From Arthrobacter sp. 9V (GTDB lineage: Bacteria > Actinomycetota > Actinomycetes > Actinomycetales > Micrococcaceae): a stretch of 64,000 bases of DNA. The notes under the pieces were generated by a model that was not told the origin of the DNA, searched no databases, and saw only the letters and a list, made by a program, of their open reading frames with translations. Every line of letters starts with the position of its first letter. Positions within the stretch are counted from its first letter, which is position 1. Where the stretch lies: assembly GCF_902506065.1 (NCBI RefSeq), contig NZ_LR732912.1, forward strand, positions 1,286,387-1,350,386, given 5' to 3'. Shown one piece after another: positions 23,549-31,604 of this stretch. The translations under genes and the position numbers were made by a program.

Positions 23549-24676
23549 GCGTTCCAATGGTTCGTCCTGATGGGATCGGCCCAGCAGGGATAAACGGCTG
23601 GCGATGCGCGCGAGATCCACAGGCAAAACGCTCCCGCCCGCCTCAATGTCCCAGTCAAGGGGGGCGGAGCCGATCAGGAACAAGGTGACGTCTTGGTCGT
23701 AGAGCACATCCACCACGTTGCTGAACCGCTGCCACGCCGGGGCGGTAGCGGCATCCCCTTCACTTGGCGACGGGACGTCGTCAATGACCCAGGTCCGGAA
23801 CGTCTCGGCCAGGGACAGGAAGTCCGAGGTGGAGGTCAGCCCGCCGCACAGTTCCTCATAACTTACCCAGAGAAGGTCAGGGTCCGAGTTCTTGACCACG
23901 ATCGGCTGGGTTGTGGGCTGCAGGACACGGCTTTGGGATGGTGTTGGCCTGAAGAGGCCGAGGCGTCCTAATTGTCCGGGTGTACCGGGGGAGATGATGC
24001 GTCCTGAGCGGAATGCTCCGGTAGCCGTGGCAGGACGGGTTCCCGCTGCCGGGTAGCGACGAAAATCCGAGGCGCCGTTGATCTCCACCACATCCATCAT
24101 GTCCTTGATGGCCTCAATGGTTGGCAGGAAGTGGTCATGCCACAGGGGATTGGGCAGTAAGTCCTCAGGCGCGTAGTTTGAGGTGACCACCATGGAAACA
24201 CGGCGCTGCGCCGCAGTTCGTAGCAGGCGCGAGATGAACATGCCGTCGCCGATGTCGTGGACGTGGAACTCGTCAAAGAACAACACGTCGACGCCGTCCA
24301 GCAAGGCGTCCACAGACCTCTGGATCGCTGTACCGTTGCCGGACTCCATCCCGTGGAGGCCGCCGTGAAGACTGCGGAAAAAATCGTGGAAGTGGACACG
24401 CCGTTTCCGAGCTTCAAGCCTTCCGTAGAAAGCGTCCATCAGCCACGTTTTTCCACGGCCTACAGGTCCGTGAAGGTAAAGGCTTCGTGGCCGCTTTCCG
24501 GGAAGCGCCCGACGGCGGCCCGTCACTTGGGCACCAAAAGTGGCCAACCGCTCAGCTGCTGACCGCTGATTGGGTTCAAGCTCAAAACCTGACCTTCCGG
24601 CGTCGCGCACTATGCCCGCAAGCAAGGTGCGTGCGGTGTCATGCTGGCCTCGAGGACGTCCCAAGGAGGGCGTCAC
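23528..24676 (-). CDS. zapE: AFG1-like ATPase / cell division protein ZapE
   Basis: This 382-residue P-loop ATPase matches the ZapE/AFG1 family. The N-terminal region is followed by Walker A GPVGRGKT at residues 70-77 and FHDFFRSLHGGLH near 96. Walker B DVLFFDEFHVHDI lies near 130, and the family motif SMVVTSNYAPEDLLPNP near 160. In proteobacteria ZapE regulates FtsZ; in actinobacteria the role is not established. It begins with GTG overlapping the stop of corA as GTGA, so the two are translationally coupled. Confidence 0.9.
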   Translation of the reverse strand: MTPSLGRPRGQHDTARTLLAGIVRDAGRSGFELEPNQRSAAERLATFGAQVTGRRRALPGKRPRSLYLHGPVGRGKTWLMDAFYGRLEARKRRVHFHDFFRSLHGGLHGMESGNGTAIQRSVDALLDGVDVLFFDEFHVHDIGDGMFISRLLRTAAQRRVSMVVTSNYAPEDLLPNPLWHDHFLPTIEAIKDMMDVVEINGASDFRRYPAAGTRPATATGAFRSGRIISPGTPGQLGRLGLFRPTPSQSRVLQPTTQPIVVKNSDPDLLWVSYEELCGGLTSTSDFLSLAETFRTWVIDDVPSPSEGDAATAPAWQRFSNVVDVLYDQDVTLFLIGSAPLDWDIEAGGSVLPVDLARIASRLSLLGRSHQDEPLEREEAAGS

Positions 24677-25668
24677 AGCCAGCCTTTGCGCTTGAAAATG
24701 AGGTACATCAGCAGTGCTGCGCCGAACATCAGCCCCACCGCGAGGGGATAACCGAAGTCCCAGTGCAGCTCAGGCATATGGTCGAAGTTCATGCCGTAGA
24801 CGCCCGCCACGAAGGAGGGTGCGAAGAGGATGGCAGCCCATGAGGAGATCTTCTTGACCTGCTCGTTTTGCGCAGCGCTGGCCTCGTTCTGGCGGTTTGC
24901 CGTCAAGGTGCCATCCAGGGTCAGGGCGTTCTGCAACAGGTCCCGGAAGGAGTTCACACGGGAGATGACGCGCTGCACGTGGTCCTCGACGTCGCGGAGG
25001 GAGCGCTGCAGTTCAATATCCACGCCGTACTTTTCGAACCCCTTTTCCAGAAGTGCCATCATGTCCGGCAGTGGCTGGATAGCCCGCTGGAACTGGATTA
25101 CTTCACGGGCGAGCTCGTAAATGCGACGCGACACAGTGCTGTCGCCGCTGAAAAGCTGGTCTTCGATTTCATCGATGTCGTTTTCGAGGCCTGCCACCAC
25201 GGGGGCGTAATCATCCACCACTTGGTCCAGGAGAGCGTAGAGCACGGCCTCAGGCCCATGGCAGAGGAGGTCGGGGCGCGTCTCAAGCCGGTGGCGGACC
25301 CGGGCCACCCCACCGGTTTCGGCGTGCCGGATGGTCACCACAAAGTTCGGTCCGGTGAAAACGTGGAGCTCGCCGAACTCCACCGTTTCGGTCTCGTCCA
25401 AGTACCGGGCCGGACGGAGAACTGTGAAGAGGTTGTGGTCGTAGCGCTCCAACTTTGGACGCTGGTGCGCTGAAACGGCGTCCTCCACGGCGAGTTCGTG
25501 AAGTCCGAATTCCTGGGCAACGGCAGCCATCTCGTCCTTGGTGGGACGGTACAGTCCGATCCAAGCCATGCCGCCGTGCTCCGCGAGCATCTCAAAGGTC
25601 TGCTCGAGGTTGTGAGGGGTGGCGGTGCGGACGCCGTCTACATATACGGCGTTATCGATGATGGTCAC
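24673..25668 (-). CDS. corA: Magnesium/cobalt transporter CorA
   Basis: This 331-residue inner-membrane Mg2+ channel has a long cytoplasmic helical domain and two C-terminal helices. The signature YGMNFDHMPEL near residue 294 sits at the end of the first helix (pore GMN motif), and the tail KRKGWL is basic. I took GTG 25668 (VTIIDNAVYVDGV), seven bases after TAGCGT on the minus strand; upstream codons to 25710 are open but lie before the -10 box. It is translationally coupled to zapE downstream. Confidence 0.95.
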   Translation of the reverse strand: MTIIDNAVYVDGVRTATPHNLEQTFEMLAEHGGMAWIGLYRPTKDEMAAVAQEFGLHELAVEDAVSAHQRPKLERYDHNLFTVLRPARYLDETETVEFGELHVFTGPNFVVTIRHAETGGVARVRHRLETRPDLLCHGPEAVLYALLDQVVDDYAPVVAGLENDIDEIEDQLFSGDSTVSRRIYELAREVIQFQRAIQPLPDMMALLEKGFEKYGVDIELQRSLRDVEDHVQRVISRVNSFRDLLQNALTLDGTLTANRQNEASAAQNEQVKKISSWAAILFAPSFVAGVYGMNFDHMPELHWDFGYPLAVGLMFGAALLMYLIFKRKGWL

Positions 25669-25675
25669 TGGTTGA

Positions 25676-25681
25676 ACGCTA
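25676..25681 (-). promoter_or_regulatory. -10 box fixing the corA start
   Basis: TAGCGT on the minus strand ends seven bases before GTG 25668, inside the last codon region of the DUF1761 gene. Confidence 0.5.
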
Positions 25682-26104
25682 CTGCATGGCTCCGATGATC
25701 GCGCCCGCAATGGTCATAGCCACAAGGTCATGGCCGGAGTCGATGACGGTTACTGCAGCTGGCCGCCCGGCGAAGCCGTTGTGGATGACATGGCCGCCGG
25801 CCCGGAATACCAGAGCAAGGATCAGTGCAAAGAAACCGCCGGCAACAAGAGTATTGAGGTCCAGGGCGCTGATGAGGACCGCCAGGAGAATGCTGGTTAC
25901 GGCCGCGGCCACCATCATGGGGACCCAAATGCCTGGACCGCCTTCAATGTTCTTGAGGTCCTCTTCTGTTTTGCCGATCGCCTGCATCCACCTGCGGCCG
26001 AGAACGGCCGGCATGTACCAGACGAAGCCGATCACCATGCTTGAAACGAAAGCCAATAGTACGGCGAACCAGTTGATCTGGGAGATGTGTGAGAGCCAAT
26101 CCAT
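25679..26104 (-). CDS. DUF1761-type integral membrane protein
   Basis: This 141-residue protein has four hydrophobic segments (about residues 12-32, 55-78, 82-100 and 116-136). It carries the pattern NWFAVLLAFVSSMVIGFVWY near residue 9, and WVPMMVAAAVTSILLA, as in DUF1761 membrane proteins. The function is unknown. The start at ATG 26104 follows TAGGAT by seven bases on the minus strand, so it is probably leaderless; a longer frame upstream has no support. It precedes corA by ten bases. Confidence 0.7.
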   Translation of the reverse strand: MDWLSHISQINWFAVLLAFVSSMVIGFVWYMPAVLGRRWMQAIGKTEEDLKNIEGGPGIWVPMMVAAAVTSILLAVLISALDLNTLVAGGFFALILALVFRAGGHVIHNGFAGRPAAVTVIDSGHDLVAMTIAGAIIGAMQ

Positions 26105-26111
26105 GACTAAA

Positions 26112-26117
26112 ATCCTA
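26112..26117 (-). promoter_or_regulatory. -10 box fixing the DUF1761 gene start
   Basis: TAGGAT on the minus strand ends seven bases before ATG 26104. Confidence 0.5.
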
Positions 26118-26123
26118 GTGCGT

Positions 26124-26639
26124 TCAAGCCTCTGACCCGGTGCTCCGGCCCTCTTGCCTGGACCGTGTTGGTGCTGCCGCCATTCTGCCGACAAGGGGCT
26201 CAGTGCGGTAGGGAATGTGGGTGTGCAGGGCCAGGACGGTTTCGGTCCTGATGACTCCCTTGGTTCGGAGCACCGAGCGCAAGGCTGACTGCAAATTGTG
26301 GGTGTCCGTTGCTACTACCCGGCACCACAGGTCACCGCGACCGGAAATCTCGTGGACCTCCAACACTTGGGGGATCAGGCGCAAGGCGCCAATAACGCCG
26401 TCGAGTTCCCGGTGGGTGACTTCAATGGTGACGAAAGCGACGACGTCGTACCCCACCTTTTCGAGGTCCACTTCACGCCCCGCTGCATGAAGCACACCGG
26501 ACCTAAGAAGGCGCTTGACCCTGCTTTGAGCGGTGTTGCGGGCTATGCCCAGGGCGTCGCTCAACTCGGCTATCTGGATACGCGGATCCTTGATGAGTTC
26601 CAGGAGGATTTTCAAGTCCATGGGGTCAAGGGTGTTCAA
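26124..26639 (-). CDS. Lrp/AsnC family regulator, divergent from an MFS gene
   Basis: This 171-residue protein has the winged helix-turn-helix of Lrp/AsnC (MDLKILLELIKDPR, then LSDALGIARNTAQSRVKRL). The RAM ligand-sensing domain follows, with VHEISGRGDLWCRVVATD. A basic tail ends it. Lrp regulators sense amino acids. I chose TTG 26639, which has GGAG seven bases upstream; GTG 26657 is in frame. It is divergent from an MFS gene across an AT-rich 175-base space and probably controls it. Confidence 0.9.
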   Translation of the reverse strand: MNTLDPMDLKILLELIKDPRIQIAELSDALGIARNTAQSRVKRLLRSGVLHAAGREVDLEKVGYDVVAFVTIEVTHRELDGVIGALRLIPQVLEVHEISGRGDLWCRVVATDTHNLQSALRSVLRTKGVIRTETVLALHTHIPYRTEPLVGRMAAAPTRSRQEGRSTGSEA

Positions 26640-26814
26640 ATGGTCACTCCAGATCACTTGGCTCGCAGTAGTTTGATTATTTTGCTCAATTGTTGCATCT
26701 CTATAGACCTTTTGGATTAGTGCTGGTGCAGTCTGTTGCCATCAATAGTTAGCCGGGTTTGCTCTTCCCACAAGGAAAACCAACAGCCCGGCCACCGAGC
26801 CCGAAGGCAATGAA
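26640..26814. promoter_or_regulatory. Divergent AT-rich promoter region, lrp-like / MFS
   Basis: The space between the two divergent genes is markedly richer in A and T than its surroundings and contains TATAGA and CAATTG motifs. No clean operator repeat could be assigned by eye. Confidence 0.4.
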
Positions 26815-28050
26815 ATGACTGTCTTGAGCGAACTCCGCATGCGTCCGGCTACCGCCGAACGCTGGGGATGGGATGCCTCCACCACTGCCCGGCTGGTCCT
26901 GGCCGGCGTTGTGATCTTTACGTTGCTGGTTGGCGCGAACCTCGCCACGCCCTTGTATCCCTTGCTCCAAGCCAGGCTTGGGATGTCCTCGCTGGGCGTC
27001 ACTGTTGCGTTCTCCAGCTACGTCCTTGCCTTGGTAGCGGTTCTCATGGTGGCTGGTCATTGGTCGGACCACATCGGGCGAAGGGCAGCGCTGGTACTGG
27101 CTGTGCTGGTCGGTTTGGTAGGCGGAGTGATCTTCGCGAACGCGGACTCGCTGCTCACGTTGTCCTTGGGGAGGGCGCTGCAAGGTGTAGCGGTGGGACT
27201 CGCCACCGGAGCCAGTTCCGCGGCGCTGCGCGAACTGCTTCCCCAGCGGCCCGATTGGGCCTCCCGCTTCACGTTGCTTTCCTCGGCAGGAGGTGTAGCC
27301 GCGGGCCCTGCAATCGGCGGCCTTTTGTCACTTCTGCCGGACCCTACGCGCACCCCCTACTACATCCATGCGGCGGTGTTGCTGGTCGCCTTGGTACCTC
27401 TGTGGCTCCTCAAAGCCAGGCCTGCCATCGCTCCGGCGGCAGGACCCAAGCCCCTTAAGGTCCTTGCCCCAAGGAAGCCGTCCATTTCCCGTGATGCGCG
27501 GGGAGCGTTCTGGATGGCTGCCTCCACCGGGTTCCTCAGCTTCGCGGTGTTCGGCTTTTGCCTGTCGTTGGCGCCCGGTTATTTCGCCACGGTAGTCCAC
27601 GCCGATTCCAGGCCCTTGATCGGCTTGCTTGCCGGGGTAACCCTGGGAGCTTCAGCCTTGAGCCAGCTGCTGGGTGCCCGCGGACGCTTCGTTGTTCCTG
27701 TGGCACTTGCCGTCCTGGGCGCCTCGGTGGTTCTGGTAGGAGCCGCCGCGGCGTGGTCCAGTCCATGGCTCCTGGTGGCGGCCAGCATTACGGCCGGGGC
27801 AGGCCAAGGGATCGCCTTCCGGCAGGTCTTCAACGAGGTAGCCGGAAAGGTGGAAGCCGCACGGCACGCCCAAGTTATCAGCACCGTGTACGTCATCACC
27901 TACCTCGGCAGTGCCGTTCCGGTGATTGGACTGGGACTGGCGGTGACGGCACTCGGTCTGCAGACCGCCGTCGTGGTTTTCACCGCCTTGTGCGGTGTTG
28001 CAGCCTTGGCGCTCGCGGCAGTGGCCCTCCGGGGTGCCCTGGATTCCTAG
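26815..28050 (+). CDS. MFS transporter (drug or metabolite exporter)
   Basis: This 411-residue protein has twelve hydrophobic segments and the MFS loop motif GHWSDHIGRRAALVLAVLVG after helix 2 (about residue 82), with GRALQGVAVGLATGASSAALRE in helix 4-5. It lacks other domains. The substrate is unknown; the divergent Lrp-type regulator suggests an amino-acid-related compound. The start at ATG 26815 has GAAGG seven bases upstream. It converges on a second Lrp gene. Confidence 0.85.
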   Translation: MTVLSELRMRPATAERWGWDASTTARLVLAGVVIFTLLVGANLATPLYPLLQARLGMSSLGVTVAFSSYVLALVAVLMVAGHWSDHIGRRAALVLAVLVGLVGGVIFANADSLLTLSLGRALQGVAVGLATGASSAALRELLPQRPDWASRFTLLSSAGGVAAGPAIGGLLSLLPDPTRTPYYIHAAVLLVALVPLWLLKARPAIAPAAGPKPLKVLAPRKPSISRDARGAFWMAASTGFLSFAVFGFCLSLAPGYFATVVHADSRPLIGLLAGVTLGASALSQLLGARGRFVVPVALAVLGASVVLVGAAAAWSSPWLLVAASITAGAGQGIAFRQVFNEVAGKVEAARHAQVISTVYVITYLGSAVPVIGLGLAVTALGLQTAVVVFTALCGVAALALAAVALRGALDS

Positions 28051-28069
28051 GTTGGCTCGATTCCCGGGT

Positions 28070-28576
28070 TTATTCGGGCAACGGTCCGCGGTTGCCGGGA
28101 ATGTGCTGGAAGACCATGGTGGTTTCCGTGTGGCCCACCACGGGGTCGGTGGCGAGGTTGTCCAGGAGCCAGTTGCGGAGGTCGTCCGTATTAGCGACGG
28201 CAATGTGGAGTAGATAGTCCACCGAACCTGTGGTGTGAAACGTGGAAATGACCGCCGGAAGCTTGGGGACGCGCGCGGTGAAGCGGTCGATCTGGTCGCG
28301 GTCATGGGCGCGCAGGCGGACAGCGATGAGAGCCTGAACGGAGCGGCCGATTGCCGGCAGGCTCAAGACTGCTTCAAAGCCCTCAATGATTCCGCGTTCA
28401 GAGAGCGCCCTGGTGCGCATGAGGGCCGTAGACGGTGCGATCCCCACCAGTTCCGCCAGCTGCTTGTTGGAAATGCGGGCGTCGTCCACCAACGCTGCGA
28501 GAATCCGTTCATCAATCGCGTCCAGTGGCTCTGCGCTGCCGGTGCCTAGCCGAACATTCTTCGTGGGGTTGCTCAC
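28070..28576 (-). CDS. Second Lrp/AsnC family regulator
   Basis: This 168-residue regulator has the Lrp HTH at about residues 20-60 (DAIDERILAALVDDARISNK, then LAELVGIAPSTALMRTRAL) and the RAM domain with FHTTGSVDYLLHIAV near 115. I took GTG 28576, with AGGAGG four to five bases upstream; an ATG at 28606 upstream is in frame. It converges on the MFS gene by 20 bases; its target is not obvious. Confidence 0.9.
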   Translation of the reverse strand: MSNPTKNVRLGTGSAEPLDAIDERILAALVDDARISNKQLAELVGIAPSTALMRTRALSERGIIEGFEAVLSLPAIGRSVQALIAVRLRAHDRDQIDRFTARVPKLPAVISTFHTTGSVDYLLHIAVANTDDLRNWLLDNLATDPVVGHTETTMVFQHIPGNRGPLPE

Positions 28577-28615
28577 GGATCCTCCTGAAAATTGCCTTTT
28601 ATCCATCTTAGGCGG

Positions 28616-29269
28616 TCAATTCTTCAGATCCTCTTGGGCGGATGCCCGGCGAATCCGTGCCCGGTCCAGTCGTTGTAGCGCCTCACTGAGCAGCATCAAC
28701 AGCAGGGGCCAGTTTCCTGCCCCGGGAATGGCAACTGCCAGGACCAGCGCCGCGAGGAAGAGTCCGGAAACAATCCCACTCGCCCGGATGCCCATCACGG
28801 CCTCACCCTCAGCCATGTCATGGAGGTCCGGGTGGGACCGCAGATAAGTGCGGGTGAGGAGAAGCATCAGGCTGGTGGCGAACAAGGTTCCTATGTAGAC
28901 CAGGGGCTGAGCCCAGTCAGACTCCATCTGGGTGGAAAGCGATGTAGCCACAGGCATCACCACAATGGTGAACATCCATGCCACCGTCAACCACAGCAAG
29001 CCCGGGTCCACGCGTTTGACGCTGCGGAAAATTTTGTGGTGGTGAACCCAGAACACGGCGATGAGGACAAAGCTCAAACCGAAACCGAGCAGGGCAAACT
29101 GCTCCTCGGCCAACCACTGGGCGGTAGTGCCGTCATGGTCAGCCAGTTCACCCACGCTGTCCATCAGAGGCAGGATCAACAGCGTCAGGGCGATCGCCAC
29201 CACTGCGTCCGTGAACGGCTGCACACGTTCCGGGGGCGACAATTCCCGGGCTCTTGTGACCTGTGTCAT
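28616..29269 (-). CDS. TMEM175/DUF1211 family potassium channel-like protein
   Basis: This 217-residue protein has six hydrophobic segments and begins with the TMEM175 motif: RVQPFTDAVVAIALTLLILP at residues 15-34 corresponds to the RxxxFSD motif of bacterial TMEM175 channels (FTD here). Bacterial members form tetrameric K+ channels. The start at ATG 29269 is seven bases after TACAAT (minus strand) and probably leaderless. It lies 31 bases downstream of the MFS gene at 29301-30530 and may also be read from that transcript. Confidence 0.8.
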   Translation of the reverse strand: MTQVTRARELSPPERVQPFTDAVVAIALTLLILPLMDSVGELADHDGTTAQWLAEEQFALLGFGLSFVLIAVFWVHHHKIFRSVKRVDPGLLWLTVAWMFTIVVMPVATSLSTQMESDWAQPLVYIGTLFATSLMLLLTRTYLRSHPDLHDMAEGEAVMGIRASGIVSGLFLAALVLAVAIPGAGNWPLLLMLLSEALQRLDRARIRRASAQEDLKN

Positions 29270-29276
29270 GCCTCCG

Positions 29277-29282
29277 ATTGTA
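29277..29282 (-). promoter_or_regulatory. -10 box for leaderless TMEM175-like gene
   Basis: TACAAT on the minus strand ends seven bases before ATG 29269. Confidence 0.5.
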
Positions 29283-29300
29283 GGGGCAGCGGGGGTGAAA

Positions 29301-30530
29301 TCAGCGGGAGTAGCGCGGCGGGCGGTGAACTACCAAGGTGACGGCCGCCGTCGTGCATGAGAGTGCAATCACGCTCAATGCCAAAGCCGGCCATCCAAAT
29401 GCTTGAAAGGCGAGGCCGCCAGCCCAACCGATCACGCTGGAACCCAGGTAGTAGGACAGGTTGTAAAGGGATGCTGCCTGCGCCCTGCCGGTAGTGGCGA
29501 TGGCCCCGGTCCATCCGGAACCAACGCTGTGGGCGGCGAAGAAGCCGCCGGTGAAGATCACCAGCCCGGCCAAGACGGCTGCCAGGTTCTCCACCAGGGT
29601 CATGGCCAAACCAGCCGACATGATGGCGATGCCCGCCACCAGGACGTTTCTCCGGCCGAACCGGGTGGTCAGTCCCGCGGCCCAACGCGAACTGACCGTC
29701 CCGGACAAGTAGGCCAGGAAGATGAGGCTGACAATAGTGGCAGGAAGCCCAAAGGGTTCTGAATGCAAACGGAAGCCCAGGTAGTTATAGACGGCCACAA
29801 ACCCGCCCATGAGCAGGAAAGCCTGGAGGTACAGCGATAGTAGTTTGGGATTCCCGGCGTGCCCGCCGAGCGTTCGGAGGGCACCGCGGAATCCCATGGC
29901 GGGGGACGGACTGAACCGGCGTTGCTTGGGAACAATCACCAGGAACAACACGGCCGCAACGGTTGCCAACAGGGATACCGCCAAGGCTGCGGCACGCCAT
30001 CCCCAAAGTTCTCCAACGGGCCCGGCTACCAAGCGGCCGGCCAAACCGCCCAAGGTGGTACCTGCAACGTAGGTGCCGGCTGCCAGGGCTGTGTGGACCT
30101 TGGTGACTTCCTCATTGAGATACGCGATGGCGATCGCAGGGATGCCGCCCAACGCCATGCCTTCCAACGTCCGCAGTCCCAGCAACACCGGTACGGTGGG
30201 TGCCAGGGGCACCAGCAATCCCATCAGCGTGGCAGTGGCGATGCCGATTGTCATGGCACGGACCCGGCCAATCCTGTCCGCGAGGAACGACCATGGAAGT
30301 ACGGTGGCGGCAAGGCCCACCGTGGCGAGGGAAATGCTCAATGCGGCTTCGGCTGCGGTGATCTGCAGCTCAGAGGCCATGAGGGGAAGCACGGCCTGCG
30401 TGGAGTACAACTGGGCGAAGGTGGCGACGCCGGCCAGGGCCAAGGCGGCCAGGACACGGCTATAGCCGCGGGATCCTTTGGGGTGACCGTCCCAGGATTC
30501 AGTGCAGGCCACGGAAGTTGCTTTGCTCAC
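29301..30530 (-). CDS. MFS transporter, YnfM-like
   Basis: This 409-residue protein has twelve hydrophobic segments. ATFAQLYSTQAVLPLMASEL near residue 36 is typical of the YnfM/arabinose-efflux subfamily. The loop FLADRIGRVRAMTIGIATA after helix 2 is the MFS motif, and RTLEGMALGGIPAIAIAYLN follows. It starts with GTG six bases after TAATCT on the minus strand, so it is probably leaderless. It is divergent from a LysR regulator with palindromic operators between the two genes, so LysR control is likely. The substrate is unknown. Confidence 0.85.
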   Translation of the reverse strand: MSKATSVACTESWDGHPKGSRGYSRVLAALALAGVATFAQLYSTQAVLPLMASELQITAAEAALSISLATVGLAATVLPWSFLADRIGRVRAMTIGIATATLMGLLVPLAPTVPVLLGLRTLEGMALGGIPAIAIAYLNEEVTKVHTALAAGTYVAGTTLGGLAGRLVAGPVGELWGWRAAALAVSLLATVAAVLFLVIVPKQRRFSPSPAMGFRGALRTLGGHAGNPKLLSLYLQAFLLMGGFVAVYNYLGFRLHSEPFGLPATIVSLIFLAYLSGTVSSRWAAGLTTRFGRRNVLVAGIAIMSAGLAMTLVENLAAVLAGLVIFTGGFFAAHSVGSGWTGAIATTGRAQAASLYNLSYYLGSSVIGWAGGLAFQAFGWPALALSVIALSCTTAAVTLVVHRPPRYSR

Positions 30531-30536
30531 CGAGCC

Positions 30537-30542
30537 AGATTA
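30537..30542 (-). promoter_or_regulatory. -10 box for leaderless MFS gene
   Basis: TAATCT on the minus strand ends six bases before GTG 30530. Confidence 0.5.
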
Positions 30543-30563
30543 GGCCGGACCCAACTCCTTGTT

Positions 30564-30607
30564 CCAATGCATTGGTCATCTAGGATTGATGCAGAAATGC
30601 ATCAATC
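30564..30607. promoter_or_regulatory. LysR-type operators between the MFS gene and lysR
   Basis: The 12-base palindrome CCAATGCATTGG (30564-30575) and a perfect inverted repeat with 10-base arms GATTGATGCA (30584-30593) and TGCATCAATC (30598-30607) share an ATGCA core. They lie in the divergent space and probably bind the adjacent LysR protein. Confidence 0.5.
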
Positions 30608-30629
30608 AACGGGCCAGCGGAGGACTGCA

Positions 30630-31604
30630 GTGGAGCCGGATCATCAGCAACTCATTCAGCTTCTCCCGCTGTTGCCCGTCCTTGCAGAGCTTGGCCGCAC
30701 GGAACACATGACGGAAACCGCGGAAATCCTCGGTGTCCCGCAGTCAACGGTGAGCCGGGCAGTGGCCAGGGCGAGTTCAATAGTGGGAATGGACCTGCTG
30801 ATCCGGGATGGCCGGGGAATCCGGCTGACCCCCGCTGCCAGGACCCTGCTGCCTTACATCGAGTCAGCTCTCCAGGATTTCCAAGCCGGGCTGGACAGGG
30901 TTCGGCACGAATCGGACGTGGTGCGGGGGCGGATCGGGGTTTCCTTCCAACACACCTTTGGTGAAGCGACGCTGCCTTTGCTCATCAGCGCCTTTCGAGG
31001 CCGCCACCCGCACGCTGTTTTCGATCTCTGGCAGGGCCCGCGGGACGATTGCTTGACGCAGCTTGCCAACGGGGACATGGACTTCGCCTTGACGGCACCC
31101 ATCGCTTCGGAGGGGCGTGGCATTCACGCCATGCCGCTGTACCGCGAGCCCCTCCGGGCAGTGCTCCACTACCTCCATCCCTTGGCGCAACGATCCAGTG
31201 TTCACCTTTCCGAGCTTCGGCACGACCCCTACATCACCCTTCCCGAAGGAGTAGGACTGAGGGCGCTCGGGGAGGCGCTACTGCGGGAAGCCGGCTTCCG
31301 TCCCCGCATTGCCTTTGAAGTTCAGGAGTCCACCTCGGCCCGCGGCTTGGCCTCCGCCGGGCTGGGGTTCAGCATACTTCCGCCGGCAGGGCCCGGCTCG
31401 GGAACAGGCCAGTATCTTCCGGAGGCCGAGCTTGGGCTGGTTGAAGTGGCCATCGAATCAGACCTGGCGTTCCGGCAGATCGGTATCGCCTGGCGGGAGC
31501 GAAGCTTCGAGCCTGACGCCGTCAGGCTATTCCGTGAACTGGTTACCGAGGAGGGCGGTGAGTTGCTCGCCGAACTTGTCAGAGCCCGTTCAGGAACTCC
31601 CTGA
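30630..31604 (+). CDS. LysR family transcriptional regulator
   Basis: This 324-residue regulator has an N-terminal winged HTH (ETAEILGVPQSTVSRAVARA near residues 30-49) and a LysR substrate-binding domain starting about residue 100 with RGRIGVSFQHTFGEATLPLL. I took GTG 30630, which has GGAGGA five bases upstream; ATG 30597 is in frame. It is divergent from the MFS gene and probably controls it through the inverted repeats between them. Its 3' end overlaps the convergent nitronate monooxygenase gene by 26 bases. Confidence 0.9.
   Translation: MEPDHQQLIQLLPLLPVLAELGRTEHMTETAEILGVPQSTVSRAVARASSIVGMDLLIRDGRGIRLTPAARTLLPYIESALQDFQAGLDRVRHESDVVRGRIGVSFQHTFGEATLPLLISAFRGRHPHAVFDLWQGPRDDCLTQLANGDMDFALTAPIASEGRGIHAMPLYREPLRAVLHYLHPLAQRSSVHLSELRHDPYITLPEGVGLRALGEALLREAGFRPRIAFEVQESTSARGLASAGLGFSILPPAGPGSGTGQYLPEAELGLVEVAIESDLAFRQIGIAWRERSFEPDAVRLFRELVTEEGGELLAELVRARSGTP

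Noticed and set aside
28820..29341. Plus-strand frame opposite the TMEM175-like gene
   Set aside because: Antisense to a clear membrane protein and rich in His, Gln and Arg, typical of a shadow frame.
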